Shown: positions 1 through 6,745, counted from the first letter of the stretch. The stretch is DNA of 20,629 nucleotides from JALHUB01 sp050010555 (GCA_050010555.1 JBEKKV010000038.1:1-20629); one strand, 5' to 3'. Numbers and translations: made by a program. The notes: a model not told the origin generated them from the letters alone.

Positions 1-72
1 GATACCGAATCATGACCCGCAGCCATCCTCTATGCATGGGCACCTCCTATCTCGGAAGTACCCCGCCACCGG

Positions 73-116
73 AGGACATTCTAGCTGCGACGTAACTAGG
101 ACATTCTAGCTGCAAC
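73..116 (+). repeat. Tandem repeats, probable insertion-sequence end
   Basis: Two copies of AGGACATTCTAGCTGC (73-88 and 98-113), each followed by GAC or AAC, lie 25 bp apart. Repeated GGACATT...TGC blocks of this kind are typical of the multi-site transposase-binding ends of IS21/IS481-like elements; this is recalled resemblance, not a database match. No transposase gene is visible, so the element either extends left of the window or this is a solo end left after decay. Confidence 0.5.
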
Positions 117-129
117 CCTACATTGTCCC

Positions 130-158
130 TTGACAAACGATCAACGCTGTGATCAAAT
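130..158 (+). promoter_or_regulatory. Sigma70-like promoter next to the IS end
   Basis: A perfect -35 TTGACA (130-135) is followed after 17 bp by TCAAAT (153-158, 4/6 match to the -10 consensus). Transcription would start near 165, downstream of a GTG at 149 but just upstream of the ATG codons at 176 and 179. It lies immediately inside the repeat pair and points away from it, as outward promoters of IS ends do. Confidence 0.45.
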
Positions 159-175
159 ACGAAAACGAGACAAAG

Positions 176-568
176 ATGATGGAAGAGCTCGCGAATCCGC
201 TGCTTAGAAGACGATGCGAAGACTGTCCAGGGAGAACCCCGTTTAGGTGCGATCCCGCCAGTGTCCAAGCCGCCCAGGAACTTGTCTTCGAACCGCCACT
301 GGATGAGGGCATTAGAGACGCCGTGCTTGTGCTGGCGGCAAATGGAGTTTCTACCTATGAGTCATGCGATGGTCAGCACCCCGGCCACCATTTCCCTGTA
401 CCAACCATCAGGTTCGAAGGCCAAAGTTCTGAAGGACTGAGGGCCCTGTCAGTTGCGCTCGAAAATGGCCTCCCGGTCGCCGAACTACGCCGCGTCTGGG
501 ACGTCAGAGAAGGTCTAATCTATGGGCCTTGGTGGGAAATCACACTGATGCCCACCAAGGCCCGTTGA
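176..568 (+). CDS. Hypothetical protein with SCDGxxxGHxFPxPTIRF motif
   Basis: 130-residue protein with no recognised catalytic domain. A Cys-rich N-terminus (RCEDCPGRTPFRC) could bind a metal. The middle carries TYESCDGQHPGHHFPVPTIR, a motif I associate with small uncharacterised proteins of phages and genomic islands, which fits the neighbouring IS end. The frame is open from a GTG at 149 (139 aa), but the predicted promoter would start transcription near 165, so ATG 176 is preferred; no strong SD precedes either codon. The next gene converges from the other strand 8 bp downstream. Function unknown. Confidence 0.6.
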   Translation: MMEELANPLLRRRCEDCPGRTPFRCDPASVQAAQELVFEPPLDEGIRDAVLVLAANGVSTYESCDGQHPGHHFPVPTIRFEGQSSEGLRALSVALENGLPVAELRRVWDVREGLIYGPWWEITLMPTKAR

Positions 569-576
569 AGTCGCCC

Positions 577-759
577 CTATTTGCCTAGCCTGTTCAGTTC
601 CTTGCAGTCATCGCACAGCCGATAACCGCCGTCACCGGCGCGCCGGTCGGCTTGTCGGATATCCTGCCCCGCCGCGCAGGCGCCATTGTTGTGGTGGACT
701 CGCTCTGTTGCTGGCTTGTTGGCCTCGTTGATTGAGTAGAACGGTGCTACTGCGGTCAT
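577..759 (-). CDS. Small Cys/His protein, possible zinc-binding mini-protein
   Basis: 60-residue protein. Residues 21-56 contain VHHNNGAC, then RRAGDGGYRLCDDC: His22/His23, Cys28 and the pair Cys49-x-x-Cys52 could form one zinc site. The HNN-x-AC...NRR-x-G-x-GG-x-x-LC-x-x-C pattern resembles a family of uncharacterised 50-70 aa bacterial proteins. The start is supported by AAAGGAAATACA immediately before the ATG, giving an AAGGA Shine-Dalgarno at good spacing. It converges with the 176-568 gene and its upstream side abuts the folded region 774-978, which on this strand would form its 5' leader. Confidence 0.6.
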   Translation of the reverse strand: MTAVAPFYSINEANKPATERVHHNNGACAAGQDIRQADRRAGDGGYRLCDDCKELNRLGK

Positions 760-773
760 TGTATTTCCTTTTT

Positions 774-1050
774 CAGCTTGCGCTTTCGGGCGCAGGCTGA
801 CTAGAATCTGGCCGATAACTGGATAGGGGGTTACGCCGGTCGTACCATAGGCAGGCCTCCTCTCCTACTGGGGCGATGGGGTTTATTGCCGTCCAAGCCG
901 TTAACCCCGTCGCCCTTCCTATCTGGCAAACGAATACCCTTGCCTCCGGACAAGGGTTGACTGCGCCGCGCAAGGCTGCTAGAGTCTAACTGTTAGATCA
1001 TGACGTAGCCTCGTTGGGCGGGGAAACCCTCCGATGGGGCTCGTTATTTT
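774..1050 (+). ncRNA. Candidate structured non-coding RNA
   Basis: The region folds into a multibranch structure closed by a long-range helix: 774-783 pairs with 968-978 (one bulged G) and 789-795 pairs with 961-967. Inside are helix 819-827/918-926, a 14-bp helix 870-883/903-916, hairpins 829-846 and 936-957, and a separate 3' hairpin 1007-1041 with a GAAA tetraloop followed by a T-rich stretch. Seven pairs are G-U wobbles if the plus strand is transcribed and would be A-C mismatches on the minus strand, so plus is favoured. It matches no tmRNA, RNase P, SRP or riboswitch core that I know. No convincing promoter is visible, so the 5' end is uncertain. Confidence 0.5.
1007..1050 (+). terminator. 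GAAA-tetraloop hairpin with T-rich tail
   Basis: 1007-1017 pairs with 1031-1041 (11 bp, three G-U wobbles). An internal loop and a 3-bp GGG/CCC stem follow, capped by the tetraloop GAAA (1023-1026). CGTTATTTTG follows directly, as expected of an intrinsic terminator. It would end the structured RNA before the gene at 1114. Confidence 0.45.
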
Positions 1051-1113
1051 GTTGGCAACACCGTACCACAAAGATCGATACCGATCAATCGGTCAGCGTT
1101 TCTTCAAGCCGCT

Positions 1114-1353
1114 TTGACAAACCTCCTGGTAGATGCTAAGACCAGCATATGCCTACACGCTCAAGCAAGCCTAGCGGCCACCGGCGAAAAGCCGGAAGAG
1201 CCGCCGGATAATCGGAATCCCCACGCGGTCGCGCTCGGCAAACTGGGCGGACAGAAGGGCGGCAAGGCCCGCGCAAGGAAACTGACGCCGGAACAGCGGC
1301 GGGAAATGGCACGCAAGGCGGCAGAGGCTAGGTGGAAGAAACAAGTCATTTGA
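1114..1353 (+). CDS. Small basic protein of the 'HAVALGKLGG..KGGKAR' type
   Basis: Up to 79 residues. The C-terminal half, with NPHAVALGKLGGQKGGKARA (about residues 35-54), LTPEQRREMARKAAEARW and a Lys/Arg-rich tail, belongs to a widespread family of small basic bacterial proteins often found in genomic islands; their function is unknown to me, and nucleic-acid binding is only a guess from charge. The start is doubtful. The only in-frame candidate is TTG at 1114, with no clear SD, and TTGACA there may instead be a -35 box. An ATG at 1149 in another frame begins MPTRSSSKPS, which resembles family N-termini, so a frameshift is possible. The 3' end overlaps the convergent fic gene by 8 bp. Confidence 0.55.
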   Translation: MTNLLVDAKTSICLHAQASLAATGEKPEEPPDNRNPHAVALGKLGGQKGGKARARKLTPEQRREMARKAAEARWKKQVI

Positions 1354-2476
1354 TAAAGTGCTGCATTAATTCGTAATTTGCCCGAACCGTGCCGTCGTCG
1401 ATCCTGATCAATTGCCGACTCTTCAGATAGTTGAGATCGCGGCTGATGGTCTTCGGCTTGATGCCGTAATAGCGTTCTGACAGAGGATGACCCCCCTTGC
1501 GAAGTTGGGCAACCGAGACCGATTCACCAGCGAGACCAAGCAGGAAGTGAAACATCCTCTCGCCGGGTATCGTTCCTAGCTTTCCATCATCTAGAAGCGT
1601 CTCGCGAGCGAAATCCCTGAAAGCAATCACGGTTACTTGAGCCAAGATCTCCTGGTGGACCGTCTCTTGTTCCGCCACCAACCCGCGCAGTGCGAACTTT
1701 ATGAATGGCGTTATGTTTCCATTCGTTTTGAAGCGCACCTCATCCAGCATTGCCTCATACTCAGCTCGATTCTGATAGTAGTAGTTTGCCAGTGAATAGA
1801 AACCCCTGGCATTAATACCGCCTTGGTAAAGCAAGAAGCTCTCCAAGCCGCGCGCCGTGCGTCCGTTGCCGTCCCCGAATGGGTGGATACTGACAAGATA
1901 GAAATGAGCCGCAATCGCACGAATGGGTGCCGGCCATGCTTGCGGCGCGCCGTGGTTCAGCCAATCCAGGAATTGCGTCATCAAGGCCCGAACCTCGTCA
2001 CCGGTTCGTGGGGGAATGTAGGTACCAGCGCGAACGGCATGGTTTCTGTAAACGCCGGGCTCATTCGCAGGATAGTCAATTCCTTGAGTCGTCAAGCGGT
2101 GCAGGGTATGAATGAGGTCCTCCGTCACGGGGTAGTATGGGTCTTGTTGGAGTGTGTCTGCGACGTAGGTCATAACGTCGTTGGCGTTCCTCGCCTCCTG
2201 TTCGGCGCGTCGCCGGGCCTGAGGTAGTACGTGCTCTTCGGGGGATGCGGCAATGATCTGCTCCACTTCCGTTTCGCTCAACTCAGTCCCTTCGATACCA
2301 GTAGTGCCTCGAACCGCCCGCATGATGTTCAAGCTATCGATATGTCTCTGCATGCCTGGCGGCAGTGGGATTCCACGAATTACGTCGGCTAATGCCTTGA
2401 CTCTCTCGACATTGACCACGATTTCATGGTCTTCCGTGTCTAGCCGGCAGTCGAAGTTAACGGACCAGGTTGGCAT
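1346..2476 (-). CDS. Fic family AMPylase with C-terminal winged helix (class II)
   Basis: 376-residue Fic-domain protein, expected to transfer AMP from ATP to a hydroxyl side chain of a target protein. The catalytic signature HPFGDGNGRTAR (His198 to Arg209) is intact, with catalytic His198, metal-binding Asp202 and the anion-hole GNGR. An N-terminal helix carries TTGIEG (58-63), fitting the autoinhibitory (S/T)xxxE(G/N) motif of class II Fic proteins, with Glu62 as the inhibitory residue. The last roughly 100 residues, ending in a KTISRDLNYLKSRQLIRI-type helix and wing, look like a winged helix. ATG 2476 is preceded by GGGGGA at five bases, and that SD lies in the last unit of a 12-nt repeat array. 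No separate antitoxin gene is visible, as expected for class II. Confidence 0.9.
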   Translation of the reverse strand: MPTWSVNFDCRLDTEDHEIVVNVERVKALADVIRGIPLPPGMQRHIDSLNIMRAVRGTTGIEGTELSETEVEQIIAASPEEHVLPQARRRAEQEARNANDVMTYVADTLQQDPYYPVTEDLIHTLHRLTTQGIDYPANEPGVYRNHAVRAGTYIPPRTGDEVRALMTQFLDWLNHGAPQAWPAPIRAIAAHFYLVSIHPFGDGNGRTARGLESFLLYQGGINARGFYSLANYYYQNRAEYEAMLDEVRFKTNGNITPFIKFALRGLVAEQETVHQEILAQVTVIAFRDFARETLLDDGKLGTIPGERMFHFLLGLAGESVSVAQLRKGGHPLSERYYGIKPKTISRDLNYLKSRQLIRIDDGTVRANYELMQHFIK

Positions 2477-2478
2477 GC

Positions 2479-2601
2479 ATGTCCCCCTTATAGTCCCCTA
2501 TAATGTCTACAGTAATGTCCAGTGGTTTGTCCTGCTTTTCACGTTCACATCGTAGCACGATGTCCATAGGAATGTCCATCATATTGTCCCATATCCTGTC
2601 C
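2479..2601 (-). repeat. 12-nt periodic GGACA array in the fic leader
   Basis: Read on the plus strand, TGTCC or a one-base variant begins at 2480, 2492, 2504, 2516 and 2528, then at 2561, 2573, 2585 and 2597. That is exact 12-nt spacing within each block and 33 nt between blocks. On the fic strand each unit is GGACA plus seven variable bases. Seven of nine cores are perfect; those at 2492 and 2504 differ by one base. The unit nearest the gene contributes to the fic Shine-Dalgarno. The arrangement suggests an iteron-like operator or leader-RNA binding site. Confidence 0.7.
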
Positions 2602-2646
2602 AACGCTCTTGACACAAAGATCCCCGGTCACCCACGCAAGCGCGTC

Positions 2647-2675
2647 TTGACGGGCTGCCGCCCTGACAATACAAT
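2647..2675 (+). promoter_or_regulatory. Sigma70 promoter for the SWIM gene
   Basis: TTGACG (2647-2652, 5/6) is followed by a 17-bp spacer and TACAAT (2670-2675, 5/6). The predicted start near 2682 gives a leader of about 130 nt before ATG 2815. It contains a bulged stem (2690-2697 with 2720-2726) and then the hairpin at 2749-2777. Confidence 0.65.
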
Positions 2676-2748
2676 AGAGCTACAGACAAGCGCCCACTGA
2701 GGAGAGATGACAGGGATGGGTGGCGCCGCTTCAACTGAATATCGAAAC

Positions 2749-2784
2749 AAGGCACCGGCGTAGGCGTCAGGTGCCTTTTGATTT
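2749..2784 (+). terminator. Intrinsic-terminator-like hairpin in the SWIM leader
   Basis: AAGGCACC (2749-2756) pairs with GGTGCCTT (2770-2777) across a 13-nt loop and runs into TTTTGATTT. It lies between the promoter at 2647-2675 and the coding start at 2815, so it may act as an attenuator or end a short leader transcript. Confidence 0.55.
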
Positions 2785-2814
2785 CCCCCTTAGAGAGTGA
2801 AGGAGAGAGCAGAG

Positions 2815-3063
2815 ATGAATTCCAGCTTCATCGGGAAGGTCGAGAAGGCCAAGCGCTACTCTGAAGAGCGGAACCGTCTGCGCTTCAAGAGCTTCGACGT
2901 CGAGTTCCAGGGCGACAACCACTCCCATAACGTCGCCTTCGACGACGACGGCTGGCGCTGCACCTGCAACTTCTTCGCCGGTGCAGGCCTCTGTTCTCAT
3001 ACGATGGCGCTGGAACGCATTCTGGAGGGGATGATCCCGCGGGAAGTCCCCGCCGGAGCGTAA
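2815..3063 (+). CDS. SWIM zinc-finger mini-protein
   Basis: 82-residue protein. Residues 50-63 carry WRCTCNFFAGAGLCSH, fitting the SWIM pattern CxCx(n)CxH that chelates zinc and mediates DNA or protein contacts. The preceding FDVEFQGDNHSHNVAFDDDG supplies the beta strands usual for SWIM domains. Here the domain stands alone rather than being attached to a helicase or transposase. ATG 2815 is chosen because GTGAAGGAGAGAG precedes it as an SD; a GTG at 2797 (88 aa) would place that SD inside the coding region. The gene has its own promoter and converges with galE 22 bp downstream. The cellular role is unknown. Confidence 0.8.
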   Translation: MNSSFIGKVEKAKRYSEERNRLRFKSFDVEFQGDNHSHNVAFDDDGWRCTCNFFAGAGLCSHTMALERILEGMIPREVPAGA

Positions 3064-3085
3064 AGCCTTCGACCCTTCTCCGGCG

Positions 3086-4063
3086 CTAGCTTTCGTAGCC
3101 GTTCGGGTGCGCCTGGTGCCACAGCCACGCGCTGTCGATGATCGGCTCCAGGTCCGGGAAACGCGGCTCCCAGCCGATTTCCGCCCGTATCTTGGCCGAG
3201 CTCGCGACCAGCACCGCGGGGTCGCCCTCTCGACGCGGGGCGTTGCGCACCGGAATCGGCCTTCCCGTCACCCGACGCGCCGTCTCGACGACTTCACCAT
3301 TGGAGAAGCCCTGCCCGTTGCCGACGTTGTAGACCGCACTGCCCTTAAGCGTCCGCTCCAGCGCCAGCGAGTGCGCCTGCGCCAGGTCCGACACGTGGAC
3401 GTAGTCGCGGACGCAGGTGCCGTCCGGCGTCGGGTAGTCGGAGCCGTATAGCTCCACCGAAGGCAGCTTGCCCGCCGCCGCTTCCAGTACGACCGGGATA
3501 AGGTGCGTCTCCGGGCGGTGGTCCTCGCCCAGGCTTTGCGTCGCGCCGGCAGCGTTGAAGTAGCGCAGCGACACGTAGCGCAGACCGCGCTGGCTGTCGT
3601 ACCAGCGCAGCAGCCGCTCGCCGATAGCCTTCGACTCACCGTAGGGGTTGACGGCCGCCAGCGGCGCGTCCTCCTCTATCGGCGTCTTCTCCGGCTCGCC
3701 GTACACGCCGGCGCTGGAGCTGAAGACGAACCGCAGCACCTGGTACTTGACCATGGCATTCAGGAGGTTGATCAGGTGGCCGACGTTGTTCAGGAAGTAC
3801 TTGCCCGGGTCCCGCATCGACTCACCGGCGGCGATGAAGCCGGCGTAGTAGACGACGCCGTCGAAGCTGCGCCGCGCGAACAGGTCCTCGAGCAGCCCGG
3901 CGTCGCCCAGGTCGCCGACGACAAGCTCCGCGCCCGGCGACACGGCTTCCGCGTGGCCGGTGACCAGGCTGTCGAAGACAACGACCTCGTGGCCCGCCTC
4001 CAGCAGCTCCGCCACCGTCACGCTGCCGATGTAGCCCGCTCCGCCGACGACGAGTATTCGCAA
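3086..4063 (-). CDS. galE: UDP-glucose 4-epimerase
   Basis: 325-residue extended short-chain dehydrogenase interconverting UDP-glucose and UDP-galactose in the cytoplasm with tightly bound NAD. The N-terminus has the dinucleotide motif GGAGYIGS (residues 7-14). The active site shows SSSAGVYG (115-122) and the YxxxK pair Tyr141/Lys145 in NPYGESKAIGE. Length is normal for the family. The start is TTG 4063: GAGGAG lies seven bases upstream and is contributed by the last Glu codons of fabF, whose stop sits between the SD and the TTG. The longer frame from 4114 would overlap fabF and adds an unrelated Arg/Ser-rich N-terminus. The arrangement suggests coupled translation with fabF. Substrate preference (Glc or GlcNAc) cannot be read from the sequence. 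Confidence 0.92.
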   Translation of the reverse strand: MRILVVGGAGYIGSVTVAELLEAGHEVVVFDSLVTGHAEAVSPGAELVVGDLGDAGLLEDLFARRSFDGVVYYAGFIAAGESMRDPGKYFLNNVGHLINLLNAMVKYQVLRFVFSSSAGVYGEPEKTPIEEDAPLAAVNPYGESKAIGERLLRWYDSQRGLRYVSLRYFNAAGATQSLGEDHRPETHLIPVVLEAAAGKLPSVELYGSDYPTPDGTCVRDYVHVSDLAQAHSLALERTLKGSAVYNVGNGQGFSNGEVVETARRVTGRPIPVRNAPRREGDPAVLVASSAKIRAEIGWEPRFPDLEPIIDSAWLWHQAHPNGYES

Positions 4064-4067
4064 CTGT

Positions 4068-5321
4068 CTACTCCTCGAACTTCTTGAACACCAGGCAGGC
4101 GTTCTGACCGCCAAACCCGAAGCTGTTCTTGAGGATCGTGCGCACTTCCGCCCGGCGCGACTTGTGCGGCGTGTAGTCCAGGTCGCACTCCGGGTCCGGG
4201 TTGTCCAGATTGATCGTGGGGTGAATGACGCCGGTCCGCAGCGTCTGGACGCACGCCACCGCCTCCAGGGCGCCCGACCCGCCGAGCACGTGGCCGATCA
4301 TCGACTTCGTGGAGCTCAACGGGACCTTGTAGGCCTGCTTACCGAAGACGGCTTTGATCCCGCGCGTCTCCGCCACGTCGTTCAGCAGCGTCGAGGTCCC
4401 GTGCGCGTTAATGTAGTCGATCTCCTCCGGTCGCAGGTCCGCGTCGGCCAGCGCCCGGCTCATCGCCAGTTGCGCGCCCTCGCCGTTCTCGCACGGCGCC
4501 ACGACGTGGTGGGCGTCGGAAGAGGCGCCGTAGCCCGCCAGCTCACCAATTATCGTCGCGCCGCGGCGTTGGGCGTGCTCCAGGCTCTCGAGCACCAGGA
4601 TCGCCGCGCCTTCCGAGCAGACGAAGCCATCGCGGTCCCTGTCGAAGGGGCGGCTCGCCTTCGTCGGCTCATCGTTACGTGTCGAAAGCGCGCGCATGAC
4701 GCAGAAGCCGGCGAGACCCAGCTCGCTGATGCCCGCTTCCGTTCCGCCGGTCAGCATCACGTCCGCGCGCCCGCAGCGCACGACCGAGAATGCCTCGCCG
4801 ATCGCCTGAGTCGACGCCGCGCAGGCCGTGATTGCCGTGTTGTTGTGCCCCTGAAAGCCGTACTGGAGCGCGACCGTGGCGGCGGCCATGTTGGGCAGCA
4901 TCTTTAAAATGTAGAAGGGGTCGATGCGCATGCCGCCCTTCGCGACGAGCGTGCGCATGGCGTCCTCGGTGTTGGGGAAGCCGCCGTTGCCGTTGCCGAG
5001 CAGGACGCCGATGTTCGTCTTATCTTCCGCGTCCAGTTGGAGCCCGGAGCTCGCTATCGCTTCCCGCGACGCCGCCACGGCGAACTGCGTGAAGCGGGCC
5101 ATTCGCCGCGCCTCTTTGTAATCGATGTAGTTCGCCGGGTCGAAGCCCATGACTTCGCCGTTGATCTGGACGGGGTAGCGGCTGCAATCGAACTTCGTTA
5201 TCGGTACGATGCCGGAACGCCCCTCGACGCAGCCCTGCCAGAAGTCGTCCACTGTCAGGCCCAGGGGCGTTATCGCCCCCATGCCGGTTATTACCACGCG
5301 ACGTCCTGTGCAATCGTTCAT
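4068..5321 (-). CDS. fabF: Beta-ketoacyl-ACP synthase II
   Basis: 417-residue KAS II enzyme that condenses malonyl-ACP with acyl-ACP during fatty-acid elongation. The Cys-His-His triad is complete: Cys167 in TACAAS, His307 in NAHGTSTLLND and His344 in KSMIGHVLGGSG, with the conserved Lys339. The C-terminal FGFGGQNACLVF loop is present. Length is standard. ATG 5321 is preferred because AGGGATTGAGC supplies an SD; a TTG six bases upstream would place it too close. galE follows immediately with overlapping translation signals. No acpP or fabD/G genes lie in the window, so this is not a full fab cluster. folC lies 89 bp upstream on the same strand and could share a transcript. Confidence 0.95.
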   Translation of the reverse strand: MNDCTGRRVVITGMGAITPLGLTVDDFWQGCVEGRSGIVPITKFDCSRYPVQINGEVMGFDPANYIDYKEARRMARFTQFAVAASREAIASSGLQLDAEDKTNIGVLLGNGNGGFPNTEDAMRTLVAKGGMRIDPFYILKMLPNMAAATVALQYGFQGHNNTAITACAASTQAIGEAFSVVRCGRADVMLTGGTEAGISELGLAGFCVMRALSTRNDEPTKASRPFDRDRDGFVCSEGAAILVLESLEHAQRRGATIIGELAGYGASSDAHHVVAPCENGEGAQLAMSRALADADLRPEEIDYINAHGTSTLLNDVAETRGIKAVFGKQAYKVPLSSTKSMIGHVLGGSGALEAVACVQTLRTGVIHPTINLDNPDPECDLDYTPHKSRRAEVRTILKNSFGFGGQNACLVFKKFEE

Positions 5322-5410
5322 GCTCAATCCCTATAGACAAGTTTGGAAGCGGGCAGCAGAAGTATCGCCCGCAATTCGATCTCGAATTCTAAGGCCAGCG
5401 ACGTCTCGGT

Positions 5411-6745
5411 TCAACCGCCGATCACTTCATGCTCGACGCCGAGGACGTGCGCCCGCGCCTCCGCCGCCACGAACAGCGAGCCGAGGACGCAGACCAGACC
5501 GTCGCGCCCGGCCTCAGCCAGCGCCGCATCGACCGCCGCCGGCACCGACGCTACCGGCGACGCCCGCAGGCCGTCCGGCGAAAACGCGATCGCCACCTGC
5601 TCCGCGTCCAGCGCGCGCGGGTGCCGCGAGCTCGTCGCGATGAGTCGCTTCGCCATCGGCCGTAGCTGGCGCTCCATGCCGGCCGTGTCCTTGTCCTTCG
5701 ACACGCCGACGACGAACGTCGCTTCCCTGAAGCCCAGGTCGTCCACCAGCGTCTCGCGCAGCCTCGCCACCGACTCCTCGTTGTGGGCGCCGTCCGCCAG
5801 GAGCAGCGGCTCGCGGCGCAGCACCTCCAGCCGCCCGGGCCAGCGCACCTTCGCCAGGCCCTTGCGGACCTGCTCCGGCGAAACGTCGACGCCCCGGTCC
5901 CGCAGCGCCTCGACCGCCAGCACCGCCGCCACCGCGTTCTCGGCCTGATGCGGCCCCAGCAGCGGCAGCCACAGGTCGTACTCGGCCCGCGGCGTCCGCA
6001 GCCTCAGCTCCTGGCCTTCGATGCCGGCGCAGCGCCGCTCGAAGCTGCAGGCGCGGTCCGCTTCGACGAGAAGCGCTCCGCGCTCCCGGCAGGCGCGACG
6101 GATGACGCCGGCGACGTCCTCTTTCTGACTGGCCAGCACAACGCAGGCGCCCGGCGTGATGATCCCCGCCTTCTCCGCCGCGATCTGCGTAAGCGTGTCG
6201 CCGAGGATCGCCTGGTGCTCCAGGCTCAGCGACGTGATGACGCAGACCTCTTTCCGCTCGAACGCGTTTGTCGAATCGACGCGGCCGCCCAGGCCCGTCT
6301 CCACCACCTGCACGTCCGCCCGCGCCTCGGCAAAGGCCAGGAACGCCATCGCCGTCAGCAGGTCGAAGGTGACCAGCTTCCGCCGCGGCAGCTCGCGACT
6401 CACGGCCGCGAGCGCTTCCGGCAGCATCGTCGCATGGCGCGCGAAGTCCTCTCGCGAGATGGGCTCGCCGTCCAGGCGGAAGCGCTCGCAGATGCTGTGG
6501 AGATGCGGGCTCGTGTATAGGCCGACCTTTCGCCCGCTCTCCCGCAGCATCGAGGCGATCATGGCCGCGGTGCTGCCTTTGCCCTTGCTGCCGGCGACGT
6601 GCACGGTCAGGCGGCCGTCCTGCGGCTCGCCGAGGTGCCGCAGCAGCGCCCGCATCGGCAGGACGTCCTGCCGGGGCTGGAAACCACCGCTGCGCTCAAA
6701 ATCGGAGAAACTGAGGAGGTATTCCAGCGCCTGATGATAATCCAT
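5411..6745 (-). CDS. folC: Folylpolyglutamate synthase / dihydrofolate synthase
   Basis: 444-residue Mur-ligase-family enzyme that adds glutamate to dihydropteroate and/or lengthens folate polyglutamate tails using ATP. The P-loop HVAGSKGKGSTAAM (about residues 49-62) is followed by LYTSPHLHSICERF, the FolC signature. The central region has DVQVVETGLGGRVDSTN, and the C-terminal Mur-ligase domain starts after VRWPGRLEVLRREPLLLADGAHNEESV. Length matches the family. ATG 6745 has only a weak SD, but the next residues (DYHQALEYLLSF) match the usual FolC N-terminus. An extended -10 at 6799-6807 on the same strand gives a leader of about 50 nt. It is divergent from rdgB. Confidence 0.95.
   Translation of the reverse strand: MDYHQALEYLLSFSDFERSGGFQPRQDVLPMRALLRHLGEPQDGRLTVHVAGSKGKGSTAAMIASMLRESGRKVGLYTSPHLHSICERFRLDGEPISREDFARHATMLPEALAAVSRELPRRKLVTFDLLTAMAFLAFAEARADVQVVETGLGGRVDSTNAFERKEVCVITSLSLEHQAILGDTLTQIAAEKAGIITPGACVVLASQKEDVAGVIRRACRERGALLVEADRACSFERRCAGIEGQELRLRTPRAEYDLWLPLLGPHQAENAVAAVLAVEALRDRGVDVSPEQVRKGLAKVRWPGRLEVLRREPLLLADGAHNEESVARLRETLVDDLGFREATFVVGVSKDKDTAGMERQLRPMAKRLIATSSRHPRALDAEQVAIAFSPDGLRASPVASVPAAVDAALAEAGRDGLVCVLGSLFVAAEARAHVLGVEHEVIGG

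Noticed and set aside
773..973. 66-residue minus-strand ORF
   Set aside because: It lies within the structured RNA region, has no SD, and its sequence resembles no protein family.
774..978. Retron-like msr-msd (inverted-repeat-closed RNA)
   Set aside because: The closing repeats and internal stems look similar in outline, but no reverse transcriptase gene lies anywhere in the window.
774..1050. tmRNA, RNase P RNA, SRP RNA or group II intron domain V
   Set aside because: None of the conserved core words (tmRNA ends, RNase P GAGGAAAGUCC, SRP GGAAG loop) is present. The GAAA hairpin at 1007-1041 lacks the AGC triad and bulge of domain V.
2479..2601. CRISPR array
   Set aside because: Units are only 5-6 conserved bases at 12-nt spacing, far below CRISPR repeat and spacer lengths, and no cas genes are present.
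2503..2700. 65-residue plus-strand ORF with a four-residue MS-x-x periodicity
   Set aside because: The periodicity merely reflects reading the 12-nt repeats as codons; no SD or family resemblance.
5783..6520. Long plus-strand ORFs opposite folC, and similar ones opposite fabF, galE and proA
   Set aside because: Arg-rich translations with no motifs; typical shadows of GC-rich genes on the other strand.
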